The notes under the pieces are model-generated. The model saw nothing but the letters and a program-made list of their open reading frames with translations. It did not search any database and was not told where the DNA came from. Positions 1 through 10,644 of a DNA stretch of 64,000 nucleotides are shown one piece after another. The position numbers and the translations under genes were made by a program. Each line of letters opens with the position of its first letter. Within the stretch, counting starts at the first letter, position 1. The stretch covers positions 76,462,325 to 76,526,324 of the forward strand of contig CM075764.1 of NCBI GenBank assembly GCA_037974665.1. The letters run 5' to 3'. Source of the stretch: Ehretia macrophylla (taxonomy: Eukaryota > Streptophyta > Magnoliopsida > Boraginales > Ehretiaceae).

Positions 1-2104
1 ACCGACTTTTACGAAAATCGAGTTTTAAGCCGACTCGGGTGAAATTGTTCGATTGTAAAACTTCTTGTCACCTAAAAATAACCTACTTAAGCTATTTTGG
101 GTGTTGAATAATTGTTTTGAACTTTGGTGATCAATAAAATACATTTAAAGTCAAGAAAATACTAAAAATACTAAAGTTTCAACTTTGACTTTCATTTGAC
201 TTGTTGACTTTCATGCATATATCACCAACACACAATGAAACAAAGCAAAACACCACATTTACACACATCTTGCAGCCGTGAAAACTTAGGAAAAAAAGAG
301 ATTTTATTCAACTTATTTTCAAAGTAATTTTGCCTTAGAAAACTCATTTAAAGTCAGAATCTTTTCAAACCGGGCTGGATTCCGCTTGTTGGGCACCTAT
401 TGCACGCATTCCTAGCTTTACTTCGGATCAAAGGTGAGAGAAAAATTCTAGATCTCAAAAGTTATCTTTTGTATTTTTGCGTATAAATGAAAATTGAACT
501 GTTAGAATTCTAATCTGATGGTAGATTATTGCTCCTTGCATGCTAGGGATCATTTAGTTGTATTACTATGAGTTTTTATCGGTTGTAGCATAATTTTTAT
601 TTTCTGGGTATTTTAATTTGATTAATTTGTTCAATATTGATTAAATTGAGTTATGTTGATCGGAATCGATTGCCGTCGATTTCTAAATGTTTGATAATTA
701 CTTGGTAGCGCCGTTGTAATGCCGAATTTTCGATTATGATGTTTGGGTGAAAATCTGGAAAATTCAACCTTGACACCTTAGGGTTTTAGGGTTATCGGGC
801 ATGCTTTGGAGGTGTTATGGTGGTTTTCCAAGGGGGCTAATGTAGTTGGTTGAATGGGTGAGTGATAGAAACTGATTTGGAGTTGTTTGGATTAGTAGAA
901 TGTAGGTTATGAATTTTTGAAGTTAGGTTATCTTTCTTTAAATTATTGAATTGAGCCTTAGTTGATTGGGTGTGGGTTGAGTGATTGAATTGTGAGTTGT
1001 TGATGAGTAATTTAGAGTTTGATTGTGTGTTTAATGCATGTTCAGTTGGATGGCCTACTTTGTCATCTAACTTAGTTATTTTGTTGTTTAATTGACTATT
1101 GATGATTATTATGATGATAATATGATTATTGATTGATGATTGATGCCGGGAGATAAACAGTTCTGCTAGACTGTCCTCTTGTGAATGATTGATATTTATT
1201 ATTATTGCTGGGTCTCTGGTATGTGTGTGCCACCTCTCGGGTAGCATTGGGCTGTCAGGTTGATAACGGCATGACTATCAGAGATTGCCTCCAGCTCGCA
1301 TGACGGAGGTGTCATGGAAGGCGAGGTTATTGGGGGTACCCCGGGTGCGTGAGTTTATGGGAGTCACAAGAAGGCTGTTATGATCGTGATGGTGTTTGGA
1401 GCTACACCAACTAGAGTATCCTTTATTGAATGGTTATATAGTTATGTGATGATATTATTATTGTTGTTATTGTGTGTTTACTGACTCAAAGGATTATTCC
1501 AAGGAGTTTAGTAGACCTTGCTCGAGATCTATCGGATCCTCGCTGGGCTTATTTTATATAAGCTCACTCTCTATTATTGCATGCATACAGGTGTACTTTC
1601 GTAGGATTACGGGTACGTGCCTCCTGAAGAGGAGAATGTGGAAAACGTGCCTTACGTGGATGAGTCCTATGTTCCAGAGTCTTATCCGTGATGTCGTACA
1701 TGTTTTATTATCTTGTAAATTAACTTAGTAGACTTTTATCTGCTTTGTAGTTTATAATGTATAAGATGTTATTAAGTTAATGAATTAGTTGATGTTGTCC
1801 TAGTAGCCTTTCTTTTGTTTATGATTAGGTTGCTAGATTGGCTCAACATGTTCTTGGTAATGTATATTAAAGGTTCATGTATTATGTTGGAACGGAGGCG
1901 TATAACGAGGAATGTTTATTGTATAATATGGTTATGATGTATGTTGTTATTATTGAGGAGTTGTTTGTTGTATGGTTTGTGGAGTTGATGTATGATGTCT
2001 ATTGAGGTTGGTTTAGAGCCTCGGTATCCTATTTACTGTCGTTATACTGCCAAAATTCCGTTGCGTCCTGACTGATTATAGGAGAGGTCGAGTTGGGGTG
2101 TGAC
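1..2104 (+). repeat. Tekay/Del-type gypsy LTR, plus orientation
   Basis: The segment ends in GTTGGGGTGTGACA, the reverse complement of the TGTCAC..CCCGAC start of the minus-oriented LTRs elsewhere in the window. It shares internal landmarks (about 1030-1440) with the plus-oriented LTR at 56474-58586: a GGCCTACTTTGTCATCTAAC-like stretch and a CCACCTCTCGGGTAGCAT-like stretch. No primer-binding site follows position 2104, so it is a 3' LTR or a solo LTR rather than a 5' LTR. The next bases are gag sequence on the opposite strand, so this LTR sits inside another element. Its left end lies at or before the window edge. An open frame of 136 codons on the minus strand (837-1247) is low-complexity N/H/I-rich sequence and is not counted as a gene. 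Confidence 0.7.
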
Positions 2105-2900
2105 AACCCTGACCTACTGAAACAGTCTGCCTCTGAAACCCCTGACTTTGAGTCTAATGCGGTCGTTTACTAGTCTGACTCGGCTCCCTAAACAGGTCTG
2201 CCTTGCGTTTCTAGTATCTGGCAGCTATCCTTACTGCGGCTGCATAAGTGGGATAATTTTGAGTAGACAAATTCAAGGAAATATCAGGCCTCAGCCCCAT
2301 AATAAACTTCTGGATTCTCTTGCTCTCTGGCTGTTCTAATGCTGGCATATAACGGGACAACCGGGTAAAAGCAGCGTCATACTGATCAACAGTCATGTTG
2401 CCCTGTTTCAAATTAATGAACTCTTGCTCTCATCTTTCAATAGCTGTCTCAGTAATGTACTTCTCTCGGAATTCTCTAACAAACTCATCCTAAGTCTGCG
2501 GTACTGCCTCTGCCTCCCATCTGGATTTAAAGGTATGCCACCACTGCTCAGCATCTCCCTCGAGCAAAAATTCAGCACACGCAACCCGCCTCACATTAGA
2601 GTACTCGAGGCTAGTAAGAATCTTCTCTACCTTGTTCAACCACTGTTCAGCCTGCATATCATTGGGCTCCCCGAAGAAGCTAGATAGTCCACGATGCAGG
2701 AATTTCACAAGGTAGTTACCACCACCACCCTCTACCCTAGCCTGACCCTGAACCGGATTTCCCGCGGGAACATTTCTGCCCTGTCTCTGTAATACTTGAG
2801 CAATCTGCCCTATAGCCACGGCCAACTGCGCATTAATAGTCCACCGGTCTACCTCCTCTTCCTCAACATTTTGATTTCTATTCTAACGATGAGGCCCCAT
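2105..2900 (-). pseudogene. Tekay-like gag fragment (broken)
   Basis: Reading leftwards from an ATG at 2900, the translation shows typical chromovirus gag motifs: FFGEPNDMQAEQWLNKVEKI, then LLEGDAEQWWHTFKSRW, then LKQGNMTVDQYDAAFTRLSRY and IMGLRPDISLNLSTQ. At least three in-frame stops interrupt it. One follows MGPHR; one, just before DEFVREF, looks like TGG (Trp) changed to TAG; and one lies before EQEFINLKQG. The C-terminal part, zinc knuckle and all of pol are missing on the left because the plus-oriented LTR (1-2104) interrupts it. In an intact element gag would form the particle that packages the RNA. The 5' side is in place: leader, primer site at 3256 and LTR from 3274. Confidence 0.85.
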
Positions 2901-3255
2901 CTCGGATAGCTAAAATGCAAAGTGTTATGACATGTATATGTGTAGTTTACAAATAAAACACATAAGAAGAAGTTCAAATAAATCCACATAAAGTCACATA
3001 TAAGATCATATGAATATTTTATATACAAGAGATACATATAAGTCACTTAACCATACTTTACATTCTAGACTCTCCATATTCATACAATAACTCTTAAAAG
3101 ACTTTTCACATTCCCATTTCCATGCTAGCATATTCTTTACCAAATCAATCTTTCACTTAGTCAATCAAAAGTCACTGATTCATGCAATCACGCAATCACA
3201 TAATAGACCTCTACCCACAGACCGAGAAACCTATCTCAGCTCATGCATTCTAATA

Positions 3256-3267
3256 GCTCTGATACCA
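3256..3267 (-). other. Primer-binding site, initiator tRNA-Met type
   Basis: On the minus strand this reads TGGTATCAGAGC, the usual plant LTR-retrotransposon match to the 3' end of initiator tRNA-Met. It lies six bases inside the LTR that starts at 3274, which fixes that LTR as the 5' LTR of a minus-strand element. Confidence 0.85.
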
Positions 3268-3273
3268 CCTAAA

Positions 3274-5750
3274 TGTCACTCCCCGACCCAACCCCACGCT
3301 AAAGGTTAAGCCTAGACCCGACAAACGGACAAAGTCTCCTCTGTACCATAGACATTCTGAAAACCTATAAGCATTCAATAAAACCACAAAACAACAAGAA
3401 TTCCATTTCTAATTAAAATCCTAGATTTAAGGTCATCCGAGCCTTAATCAATACAAACAATTTAGATACATACAAGCATGCATTCCACAATACAAACTTC
3501 TTTACAAAACCGCTTATCATACCACTCTGTGATAGCATTTAAACATTCTTAGAAATTAAAGTCAACCATTACAACCCCTGCTACCACACCCACAAGCATG
3601 CAACAAACTAAAGTAAGTATATTAGTTATTACATGCCACAGATACTAATCATATAATACATTCAAACTTACAACTAAACAATATATACATGAGCTCAAGG
3701 CTCCAAAATAGAACATAAAGTAGAACAAGCAAAGTCTTCACATAACAACAAGAACCACAATCCACCTCAAGCAAATGGGACACTGCAACTAAGGCAACTA
3801 TTCAGTCTGGACCTCTTACTCCTTACTCTCAACCAAATCAAGCTGGGGTTAAACCTCAGCACCTCCTGAAACATGTTAGCGAGGTATGAGCAACCACAAT
3901 TATCCAATGAGGGATAAAGTCTACTAGGGGTATGCAATGCAACAGGTAAAACAAATAAGCAATAAAAGCAAGTAAAAGACAATAGAAATAGCAAATGACC
4001 ACATTTTTAAAAGGATACAATACACTTAGCCCCAACACTCCAGAATTTTCTTATCATCTATCAGTAACACGAACCACGACCAATGTGCCAGCAAAATCTC
4101 CAATCACTCCAGTGGCTGTACTCCGGATATACCCCGATAACCTACGACCCAACACCCCCTGACAATCTTCAGACCAGGTGAGTGAGGGACTAGAGCACGG
4201 AGATCGAATATCTACTAGCAAGCCCGCTACCGCCCAACCGATATTTAATGCATCCGCCCCTGACACTATGGTTGCGCAATCACTATGCACACTTACCAAT
4301 GGCAATACAATAACAATAATGGAAGTAATAACACATCAGAGGAACAACAAAGTAGGTTGTCCTCGAAACAGTAAGAATAGAAGCATTAACATATAACAAC
4401 TAGTTGGATTACAAAAGGGCATTTACACATTTCACATAGAATATTACCAAAAGCTCAAGAATGCCTTCGAAACACATTTAAACACCCAAGGAATAGTTAC
4501 AAGATCATGGAAGCGTGAGACAATCGATTTCCTACTTTAACCCCTTTGTAACACAAACCATTTTTCTTCTAAACTCGAGCTATTGTTCTAGATTAGCAAA
4601 TGGCATATTACATACTTCTAATTAACCCATAAGATACCCTTAAGACCCTCACAGTTACCCAATTACCCGCATTTAGCACAAAAGCCCCAATTTTCCCCTT
4701 ATGACTTTGTACTACACGTACCTCGACTAGAACTCAAACGAGAGTTAGCAAAGCTTATTTAGAACCTATAAAGCCTAGGAATCCCAAATGTGTAGGCCAA
4801 ACTAACCCAGATTTGCGATTACCCCGAAACCCTTTTTAAAAAGTTGCCTATTTCATGTTTTTGTTAAGTTACGAGCAATTAAACCTTACGGGGTCATTAC
4901 ACTACCTTTATTAGCAACTAGAGCATCCATTTGGATAATTAAATCAACCTATAAGGTTCATTTTTACAAAACCCTAAAAATCTCGTCACTATTCATGCCC
5001 TAAATCAATCCATCAAATTGAACAGTTTAAAATACGAAACAATAGCATAACTGTGGTCTCTACTACTTGTATACAACATATATTAGCATATTTGAGCATA
5101 GCATAATCATTTGATAGCAAATCTACAAAATCAAGAAAAGTGTAACATTTTTGAAATGCAAAAACAACCATGAAATCCCTCACCTATTGCGCGTAGAAGC
5201 TCAGGGAAGGCTAGAGAACACTCTAAACTACTTGTACCTAGCTTGGCTTGGCTTGAAATGAAGAATTGGTGAGCAAAATTTTCTTCTTCTTCTCATATGC
5301 TGCTGTCGGGTTTCTGCCCTCTTTTTTAGCTTTTTTTTTGTTATGATATAAGCTTATTATGTGTGTGTGAGAGATATATGTATTTGTGTTATATTTATGT
5401 GAGTGTGTTGACATTTTAAATAAGTCAAGCTAGCTTAAAGACAAGTCTAAAGATGCAATTATGTGCTAGCTAATTAAAATATAAAGTATAACTACGTAAT
5501 TCTATTCACTAGTTTCAATAAATCATTTTCTAAACAAGTGCTCTCAACCCTAACCGCTCCAAAGCATGTTTTTTTTTTCATTCCTAATATAAGTAATGTG
5601 ATTTGAGAAAAATGCTAACTCGAAGTAAATAAGCAGTTGAAAAAACGTGATGAATAGTAACCACATAAAGCAACAAGTAAAACACAATACAATTGCGCAA
5701 ATAGTGGATGCAACAATTAAAAGATATACGGTAGAATCTCGGCCGTCACA
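3274..5750 (-). repeat. 5' LTR of a minus-strand Tekay-like element
   Basis: This 2477-bp segment begins TGTCACTCCCCGACCC and ends CGGCCGTCACA, so it has TG..CA ends. It shares blocks with the 4 kb LTR at 37684-41674: the ACGGACAAAGTCTCCTCTGT-like block near 3325, the ACCTACGACCCAACACCCCC-like block near 4140, AACAAAGTAGGTTGTCC near 4345, and GAAATCCCTCACCTATTGC near 5173. Short open frames inside it are LTR sequence, not genes. The element's interior extends left (gag at 2105-2900). Confidence 0.85.
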
Positions 5751-6519
5751 ATGAATAGGGTTATTAATGAGCTTGTATTTATTTTGGAAGAGATATTAAA
5801 GAATTAACGTCATTCACTTTGGTCGTTGAAAGTTAACAGGCCAAAAATATAATTAGTGAAAATGTTAGGGTCATTGTGTAAATATTAAAAGTTGTTTCAA
5901 TTAATTAATTATTCTAATAGAGATTAGAATTAATTGATATTTACACAAGTTAGTGGAGAATTACAACATATATATATTAATATATATATTAGTAAGAGAA
6001 GATTACTTGGATAGCTTTTTTCCAAGTCATCATTCCACTTATTCTCTCTCATGGGTGATGTCATACTTAACTAATTCAAAAAGCAATGGCTAGGATTTAA
6101 TCTTGGTTAGGAAAGTGGTTTTAAGCCATGGTTTTAAATTAAACAAGTGGTTTTGTCTTGGGATTAAGACAAAAACTACTTATCCACTTCAATACTCAAT
6201 CTAACGATTATTAGCAAGATAAGATGAAAAACAAGACAACATTTCTCTCTCTCCAAGCATGCTAGTCATGGCCAAGAGAGGTTGTGAGAGTTAGAGTTTT
6301 TCTCTTGTCTTCTAGTTTAGTACAAGCTCTAATCCACTTAGATAAGCTAGCACATTTCATATTAGAGTGGATTCAACCCTTGGATGTTCATGTGTTTCCG
6401 CCTAGAGCCTTCGCATTTGAGGAGGAGCTAGTCCGCATCCAATAAATCTTCCATCCACCCTTTGGCTATCTTCAAGAGGTATACCACCATCTATACTCTT
6501 GTCCATTATATATAAATGA
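5751..6519 (+). repeat. Copia-like LTR piece, 3' half
   Basis: The order of blocks matches the second half of the copia LTR at 50292-52721. Both have a TAGGGTCA..GTAATTA-type stretch, then TTCTAATAGAGATTA, then CTAGCACATTTCAT, then a TTGGATG..GCCTTC stretch, then GAGGTATACC. The 5' half is absent, and the piece abuts the Athila-family arm that starts near 6520. The exact edges are not fixed, and no target duplication was found. Confidence 0.5.
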
Positions 6520-7326
6520 TTGTTATCTTTATATTATTAGCTTAGAAGTAATTTTGTTCAAAGCCCGAATCGAGGAGGCGATAGCCAAATCAAAGTCATT
6601 CCAGAGAATCAAGATCTGTTGTTTTGGATAAGTATTCTTTAGATTTCTTGATTTTTTTATATGACTTTTTGTATTGTAATTGTTATTATGGCACACTAAA
6701 CCCAAGATTCGGGGTGGTAATAAGTAAGGATATTCTTTGTATATAATTTTTAGATTCAAATTATCTTATGTCTTGTATTTTCTTTTCTCGATAAGTATTA
6801 CTTGATTAATCATGCATAGACTTGATGTCATGTTTTCATTAATCAAAAATACACATGCGCCCACGCCCGGTTTTGTAAACCAGTGGCAATATGAGACTAA
6901 TAGTCTGGTTGTACTGACATCTCCGGGTTACGTAAGGGAAAGATTAATTGTAAGATTGGATATAGTTCGGTTGTACCAACACCTCCAATCTTGATAATCA
7001 ATTAATCTCGTCACTTACGTATCCGAGGCCAACTTCAAAAGTGGGAGCTTGTAGCCCTATTTTTGAATGATTTAATCTTTAAATCTGAACCCATAACATT
7101 ATACTTGAATATTCCGAACCATTTAACATTCTGAATCACATTCGACTCTTGGACTTGATTAAAATTGTATTGTAATTTAATTCTATAATTTTATAATTTA
7201 TTGCATCTTTTGGACTCTTGGACTTAAAACAAACTCATCCGTGATGGAAAATAGTCAATCAATTCTAAATTAAAGATTAACTTAACTTGATAATTCCAAT
7301 CTCCATGGATCGACCCTCTACAACCT
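6520..7326 (+). repeat. Athila-family LTR arm, inverted copy
   Basis: This roughly 807-bp stretch is the reverse complement, at about 92-93% identity by eye, of 15313-16125, which lies inside the 5' LTR of the Athila-like element to the right. Shared blocks include GGCACACTAAACCCAAGATT, GCCGGTTTTGTAAACC-like sequence, the repeated GGTTGTAC(C/T)AACA motif and GACTCTTGGACTT. Most differences are transitions. A normal element would carry LTRs in direct orientation, so this arm belongs to another element or to a rearranged one. Similarity fades beyond about 7330-7430. Confidence 0.8.
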
Positions 7327-7429
7327 GATAAAAATTCCAAGCATTAGTCCTTGATTGATTTCGAAATAGATTCATCATTCATAGTTTCAAACACCAACAT
7401 ATTGTGAGGATAAAATAGAATAAAAATTA

Positions 7430-8050
7430 TATACAACAAACTCTTTGTAAGTTTTTTTTTTTTTAAATAAATAAATATAAAACTCAATTATATACAATTA
7501 GGTTTTCACAATATTTATATTTTTTTTCAACTTGTTATATTTTTTGATTTTTTTTTTAATTTTTTTTTTAACTTTTAATTTTTTTTTGTCAAAAAAATCA
7601 AAATCACACAAAATAGAACAAACACCCTTTTTTTATTTTTCATTTTTTTTTTTGTGAAGAGAGAGAAATTTAACAAACCAAATCAAAATATACATAATAA
7701 ATCTCCTTTAATGGTTTGCTAACGAGTGCATTAGAGGAGACTCAGAATATTTACACTAATGAATGTATAGCAATAATAGTTGTTAAAAATTATGCAGAGA
7801 GGGTGGAAGCCACACCAAATTACTCAAAGTTGTTAGAAGACCTTAGTTGCAAGATTAACTAAAGACATTCTCGAGACATATCAAATATGCAATCCCTAGA
7901 TTTAATATTCAGGAGAACTAAATCAAAAAATATATATTTTTTCTTTTGAACCACATTTGAGGGAGTTCGGACATTGGCCAGATATCTATCCCCAGCTTTA
8001 ACAAATCAAACATCAACACTCCATTTTTTTTATTCATGGAAATGCAAATG
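7430..8050. other. T-rich non-coding stretch
   Basis: No gene is recognised. The + strand has many T runs of 7-12 bases between 7450 and 7655, followed by ordinary AT-rich sequence. A similar T-rich stretch occurs at 48630-48700 beside the second pair of small-ORF units, so it may be part of the same repeat family. Confidence 0.4.
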
Positions 8051-8098
8051 GTACATTAACTTAACAAGTACAATAACAAAACAACCTATATTATAAGC

Positions 8099-8230
8099 CT
8101 ATTCCTCTTTCTCTTCCCAGGAACTGGTCAGTCCACGAACCAACCAAGCCAGATAAAGAAGAAACACAATAATGACACCAAGAAGAACAAGCAGGGACTC
8201 CTCTGCTGTGAGACGCTTAAACATCACCAT
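8099..8230 (-). CDS. Small single-span membrane ORF, unit A (43 codons)
   Basis: From ATG at 8230 the frame encodes 43 residues: a short N-terminus (MVMFKRLTAEES), one strongly hydrophobic segment LLVLLGVIIVFLLYLAWLV (about residues 13-31), and a tail ending SSWEEKEE. The same frame is open back to 8338, but that part is CT-rich and reads as a Phe/Ser-rich leader like those of the sister units, so the later start is preferred. A conserved TTTTAAA-containing box lies about 110 bp upstream. It is one of four such units (see 8445, 47610, 48251). No homolog is recognised. Inference: a tiny membrane protein, or the relic of an extra ORF carried in the 3' region of an Athila-type element. Coding status is unproven. 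Confidence 0.4.
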   Translation of the reverse strand: MVMFKRLTAEESLLVLLGVIIVFLLYLAWLVRGLTSSWEEKEE

Positions 8231-8341
8231 ATTCGTGGAAATTTCAACAAAAAAACTGAAGAAGGAGAAATTTTGTAGGGAGAAAGTAGAAGATGGTGTC
8301 GGCAAGGAGGAAATGAAGAAGAAAGAGATGAGAAACAAATG

Positions 8342-8372
8342 GTAGGGTTAGGGTTTTTAAAACCTTTCGGCC
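8342..8372 (-). promoter_or_regulatory. Conserved upstream box of unit A
   Basis: On the minus strand the box reads GCCGAAAGGTTTTAAAAACC followed by CTAACCC. It combines a TATA-like TTTTAAA with a telo-box-like CCCTAACCC. Similar boxes precede units B, C and D at nearly the same distance (103-112 bp) from each ATG. Promoter function is inferred from this spacing only. Confidence 0.4.
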
Positions 8373-8444
8373 GCCCTTTTTTCTTTTTTTAAATTTCAAC
8401 AAAAAAAAATCATAACAACACAACTTATTACATAAGCTCAAAAA

Positions 8445-8594
8445 CTAAAAATCTTTTTTTCTTTCTTGTTTTGTTCCATGTTGGATTCGTCTCATCCTAA
8501 TCAAAAGATAGATGAGGAAGATGTTCAAGAAGAAGACAAGGGAAAAAATGGCCACAGTAAGAGGCAATGCTTGCATTAAAACTTGGTCGACCAT
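8445..8594 (-). CDS. Small single-span membrane ORF, unit B (49 codons)
   Basis: From ATG at 8594 the frame encodes 49 residues. It starts MVDQVLMQA, has a hydrophobic segment PLTVAIFSLVFFLNIFLIYL (about residues 11-30), and ends in a basic tail containing RMRRIQHG and KQERKK. By the positive-inside rule the tail would face the cytosol. The start MVD.VL is shared with unit C at 47783. The ATG is preceded by a CT-rich leader and a conserved box at 8701-8728. The frame is too short for usual ORF cut-offs and resembles no family I know. It lies upstream of unit A on the same strand. Confidence 0.4.
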   Translation of the reverse strand: MVDQVLMQALPLTVAIFSLVFFLNIFLIYLLIRMRRIQHGTKQERKKDF

Positions 8595-8700
8595 TTTGAG
8601 TTGATGAAACAAGAGTGGGAGATGGAGAGAAAATTGTGATGATTGTGTGAGAGAGATTGGGTGTCAGCGGTGAATAGAAGAAGAGAATAAGGGAAAGAAA

Positions 8701-8728
8701 GATTAGGATAAAAACCCTTTTGATCGAC
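8701..8728 (-). promoter_or_regulatory. Conserved upstream box of unit B
   Basis: On the minus strand it reads GATCAAAAGGGTTTTTATCC then TAATC. It matches the unit C box (GATCAGAAGGGTTTTAAACC then CTACC) in sequence and in distance to the start codon, about 107 bp. Confidence 0.4.
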
Positions 8729-8839
8729 CCTATCTCTCTTCTTTTTTTTTAAAGAAAAAAAAAATGACAAACATCTAAGCCACACACATGAGAAAAAAAA
8801 ATTTCAAAATTTTTTTAAATTTTTTTAAAAAAAAAAAAA

Positions 8840-8895
8840 AACTATTTAACCACTCAGACCATTTAAACTCTTTTCTAAGGTTCAAGAGTTTGTGA
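8840..8895. repeat. Block shared with 48537-48592
   Basis: The sequence TATTTAACCACTCAGACCAT, continuing through TTAAACTCTTTT and GTTCAAGAGTTTGTGA, recurs in the same orientation at 48537-48592 with a few transitions. In both places it lies just upstream (to the right) of a pair of small-ORF units. It marks the two loci as copies of one repeat family. Confidence 0.7.
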
Positions 8896-8967
8896 AAAAT
8901 GAGAACATTTTGGGATTTTTTTTAAAGACTAATGAAGATATAATCTTCCTCAAACCTATTTTCACAA

Positions 8968-8975
<8 letters not shown>

Positions 8976-9036
<61 letters not shown>
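8976..9036. repeat. (TA)n(TG)n microsatellite
   Basis: A run of TA dinucleotides (about 8976-9010) is followed by TG dinucleotides (9011-9036). The tract leads directly into the left arm of the palindrome that starts at 9033. Confidence 0.95.
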
Positions 9037-9041
<5 letters not shown>

Positions 9042-9100
9042 CGAAAGAATACACTAGATGGCGTGAGCACACAAACCTCTGGGAGAACTAGTCCTCTATG

Positions 9101-9136
<36 letters not shown>

Positions 9137-9206
9137 AACATAGAGGACTAGTTCTCCCAGAGGTTTGTGTGCTCACGCCATCTAGTGTATTCTTTCGGCA
9201 TTCACA
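9033..9206. repeat. Perfect 73-bp inverted repeat with TA loop (MITE-like hairpin)
   Basis: The left arm 9033-9105 and right arm 9134-9206 are exact reverse complements over all 73 positions, separated by a 28-base loop made mostly of TA repeats. The arms begin TGTGAATGCCGAAAG. There is no ORF. Structure fits a foldback MITE or a recent inverted duplication; no clear target duplication is visible because the left side is simple sequence. A perfect match over this length in an otherwise mutated region implies recent origin or gene conversion. Confidence 0.9.
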
Positions 9207-9600
9207 TAGGGCCACAACCAGTTCCACAAGATCAAGAGCAATATAGTGGGATTTTACGTTACAGACAATACCGTCTAGTGAATACTCTCACTCCTAACTA
9301 CCTTATCAAGTAATGCCCAATAGACCCAAACTATATTAAGCTAGTGGAATGGAGCATACACTATTAGATAGAATTGCACTGGCCAAGTCAATCACACACA
9401 TAAACGTACAGTGACCACTAGTATCAGACAATGGTACCTCTATGAATATTTCTCAGGGTTAAAACCTAAACCACATTAAGCTGGAGAAAGATTCACAGGG
9501 TAAATGTAAATGGCAAACATTAAATTAAAACATCGAAAAGAACACTAGGTTGCCTCCTAGTAGCGCTAAGTTTAACATTTTCAGCAAGATTTAATCAGAA
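9207..9600 (-). other. 3' untranslated part of Athila-like interior
   Basis: No ORF is found between the palindrome and the end of the integrase frame. The ACTAGGTTGCCTCCTAGTAG stretch at 9545-9564 resembles a sequence commonly seen downstream of pol in plant Athila/Tat elements. No polypurine tract or direct 3' LTR is seen where one would be expected. Confidence 0.4.
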
Positions 9601-9607
9601 GAAAATT

Positions 9608-10640
9608 TCATTTTTCTAGATTTGGGTTAGTAAGTTCAATCGATTCTTCACCCCAATTTTGCAGTTTAATTGCTGGTTTTAGCCTTTGTCCATTTATAAA
9701 TAGAGTTTTACCTTTCTTTTTATCTCTTATCTTAATAGCCCCAGAAGGGATAATTTGTTCAACTGTAAATGGTCCTTCCCATCTAGACCTTAATTTTCCT
9801 GGAAACAATCATAACTTAGAATTAAACAACTATACCTCTTGTCCAGGAACAAAAGACTTCTAAACAATCATTTTGTCATGAATTCTCTTCATTTTTTCCT
9901 TGTAAAGTTTGGCATTTTCATAGGCTTCTAACCGTATCTCCTCAAGTTCATTGAGTTGGAATAACCTGTTGTCACCAGCTTTATGCAAATCATAATTCAC
10001 ATTCTTAATTGCCCAGTAAGCTATATGTTCCAACTCAACAGGTAAATGACATAGTTTTCCAAAAACTAGGCGAAAAAGAGACATTCCTATGGGGGTCTTA
10101 TATGTTGTTCTATATGCCCAAAGTGCATCGGTGAGATGATTAGACCAATCCTTCCTATTAGGTCTAACTGTCTTTTCAAGAATTGATTTAATCTCCCTAT
10201 TAGAAACATCAACCCGTCCACTAGTTTGTGGGTGATAAGGAGTAGCAACCTTATGAGTAACTGAATATTTTCTCAACAATGTTTCAAAAGCTCGGTGGAT
10301 GAAATGACTTCCACCATCACTAATGATAACCTTCGGAATTCCAAACCTACAAAAATATTTTCCTTTAAGAATTGCAAAACCACTTTGTGATCATTGGTTC
10401 GTGTTGTTATTGCTTCTACTCACTTTGACACGTAATCGACACCAACTAAAATGTACTGAAAAACAAAAGAAAGGGGAAAAGGACCCATGAAGTCTATACC
10501 CTAAACATCAAAAAGTTCACAAATCAAAATAGGATTTAAGGGCATCATATCCCTTTTTCCCATGTTACCTATCTTTTGGCATCTTTCACATGCCTTGCAA
10601 AATTCATGAGCATCTTTGAACATTGTAGGCCAATAAAATC
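9608..10640 (-). pseudogene. Athila-like integrase, catalytic core and C-terminus (broken)
   Basis: The stretch 9860-10279 contains [20 protein letters not shown] with the catalytic glutamate in NREIK, then [20 protein letters not shown], the classic C-terminal core of plant gypsy integrases. The 9608-9808 frame continues with FPGKLRSRWEGPFTVEQI, the C-terminal beta-barrel region. The two frames are out of phase or separated by stops. Upstream, GIDFMGPFP (first catalytic Asp) can be read near 10490, also out of frame. An intact enzyme would insert the cDNA into the chromosome; this copy could not. Confidence 0.9.
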
Positions 10641-10644
10641 CACT

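Noticed and set aside
837..1247. 136-codon minus frame rich in Asn, His and Ile
   Set aside because: It is low in complexity, has no motif, lies in an LTR, and its composition reflects TTG/ATT repeats on the other strand.
7600..7660. Another tiny hydrophobic minus frame in the T-rich stretch
   Set aside because: It is almost entirely A/T homopolymer with no upstream box, so chance is the simplest explanation.
8231..8338. N-terminal extension of unit A to an ATG at 8338
   Set aside because: The added residues are Phe/Ser-rich and come from a CT-rich stretch that is an untranslated leader in the sister units.
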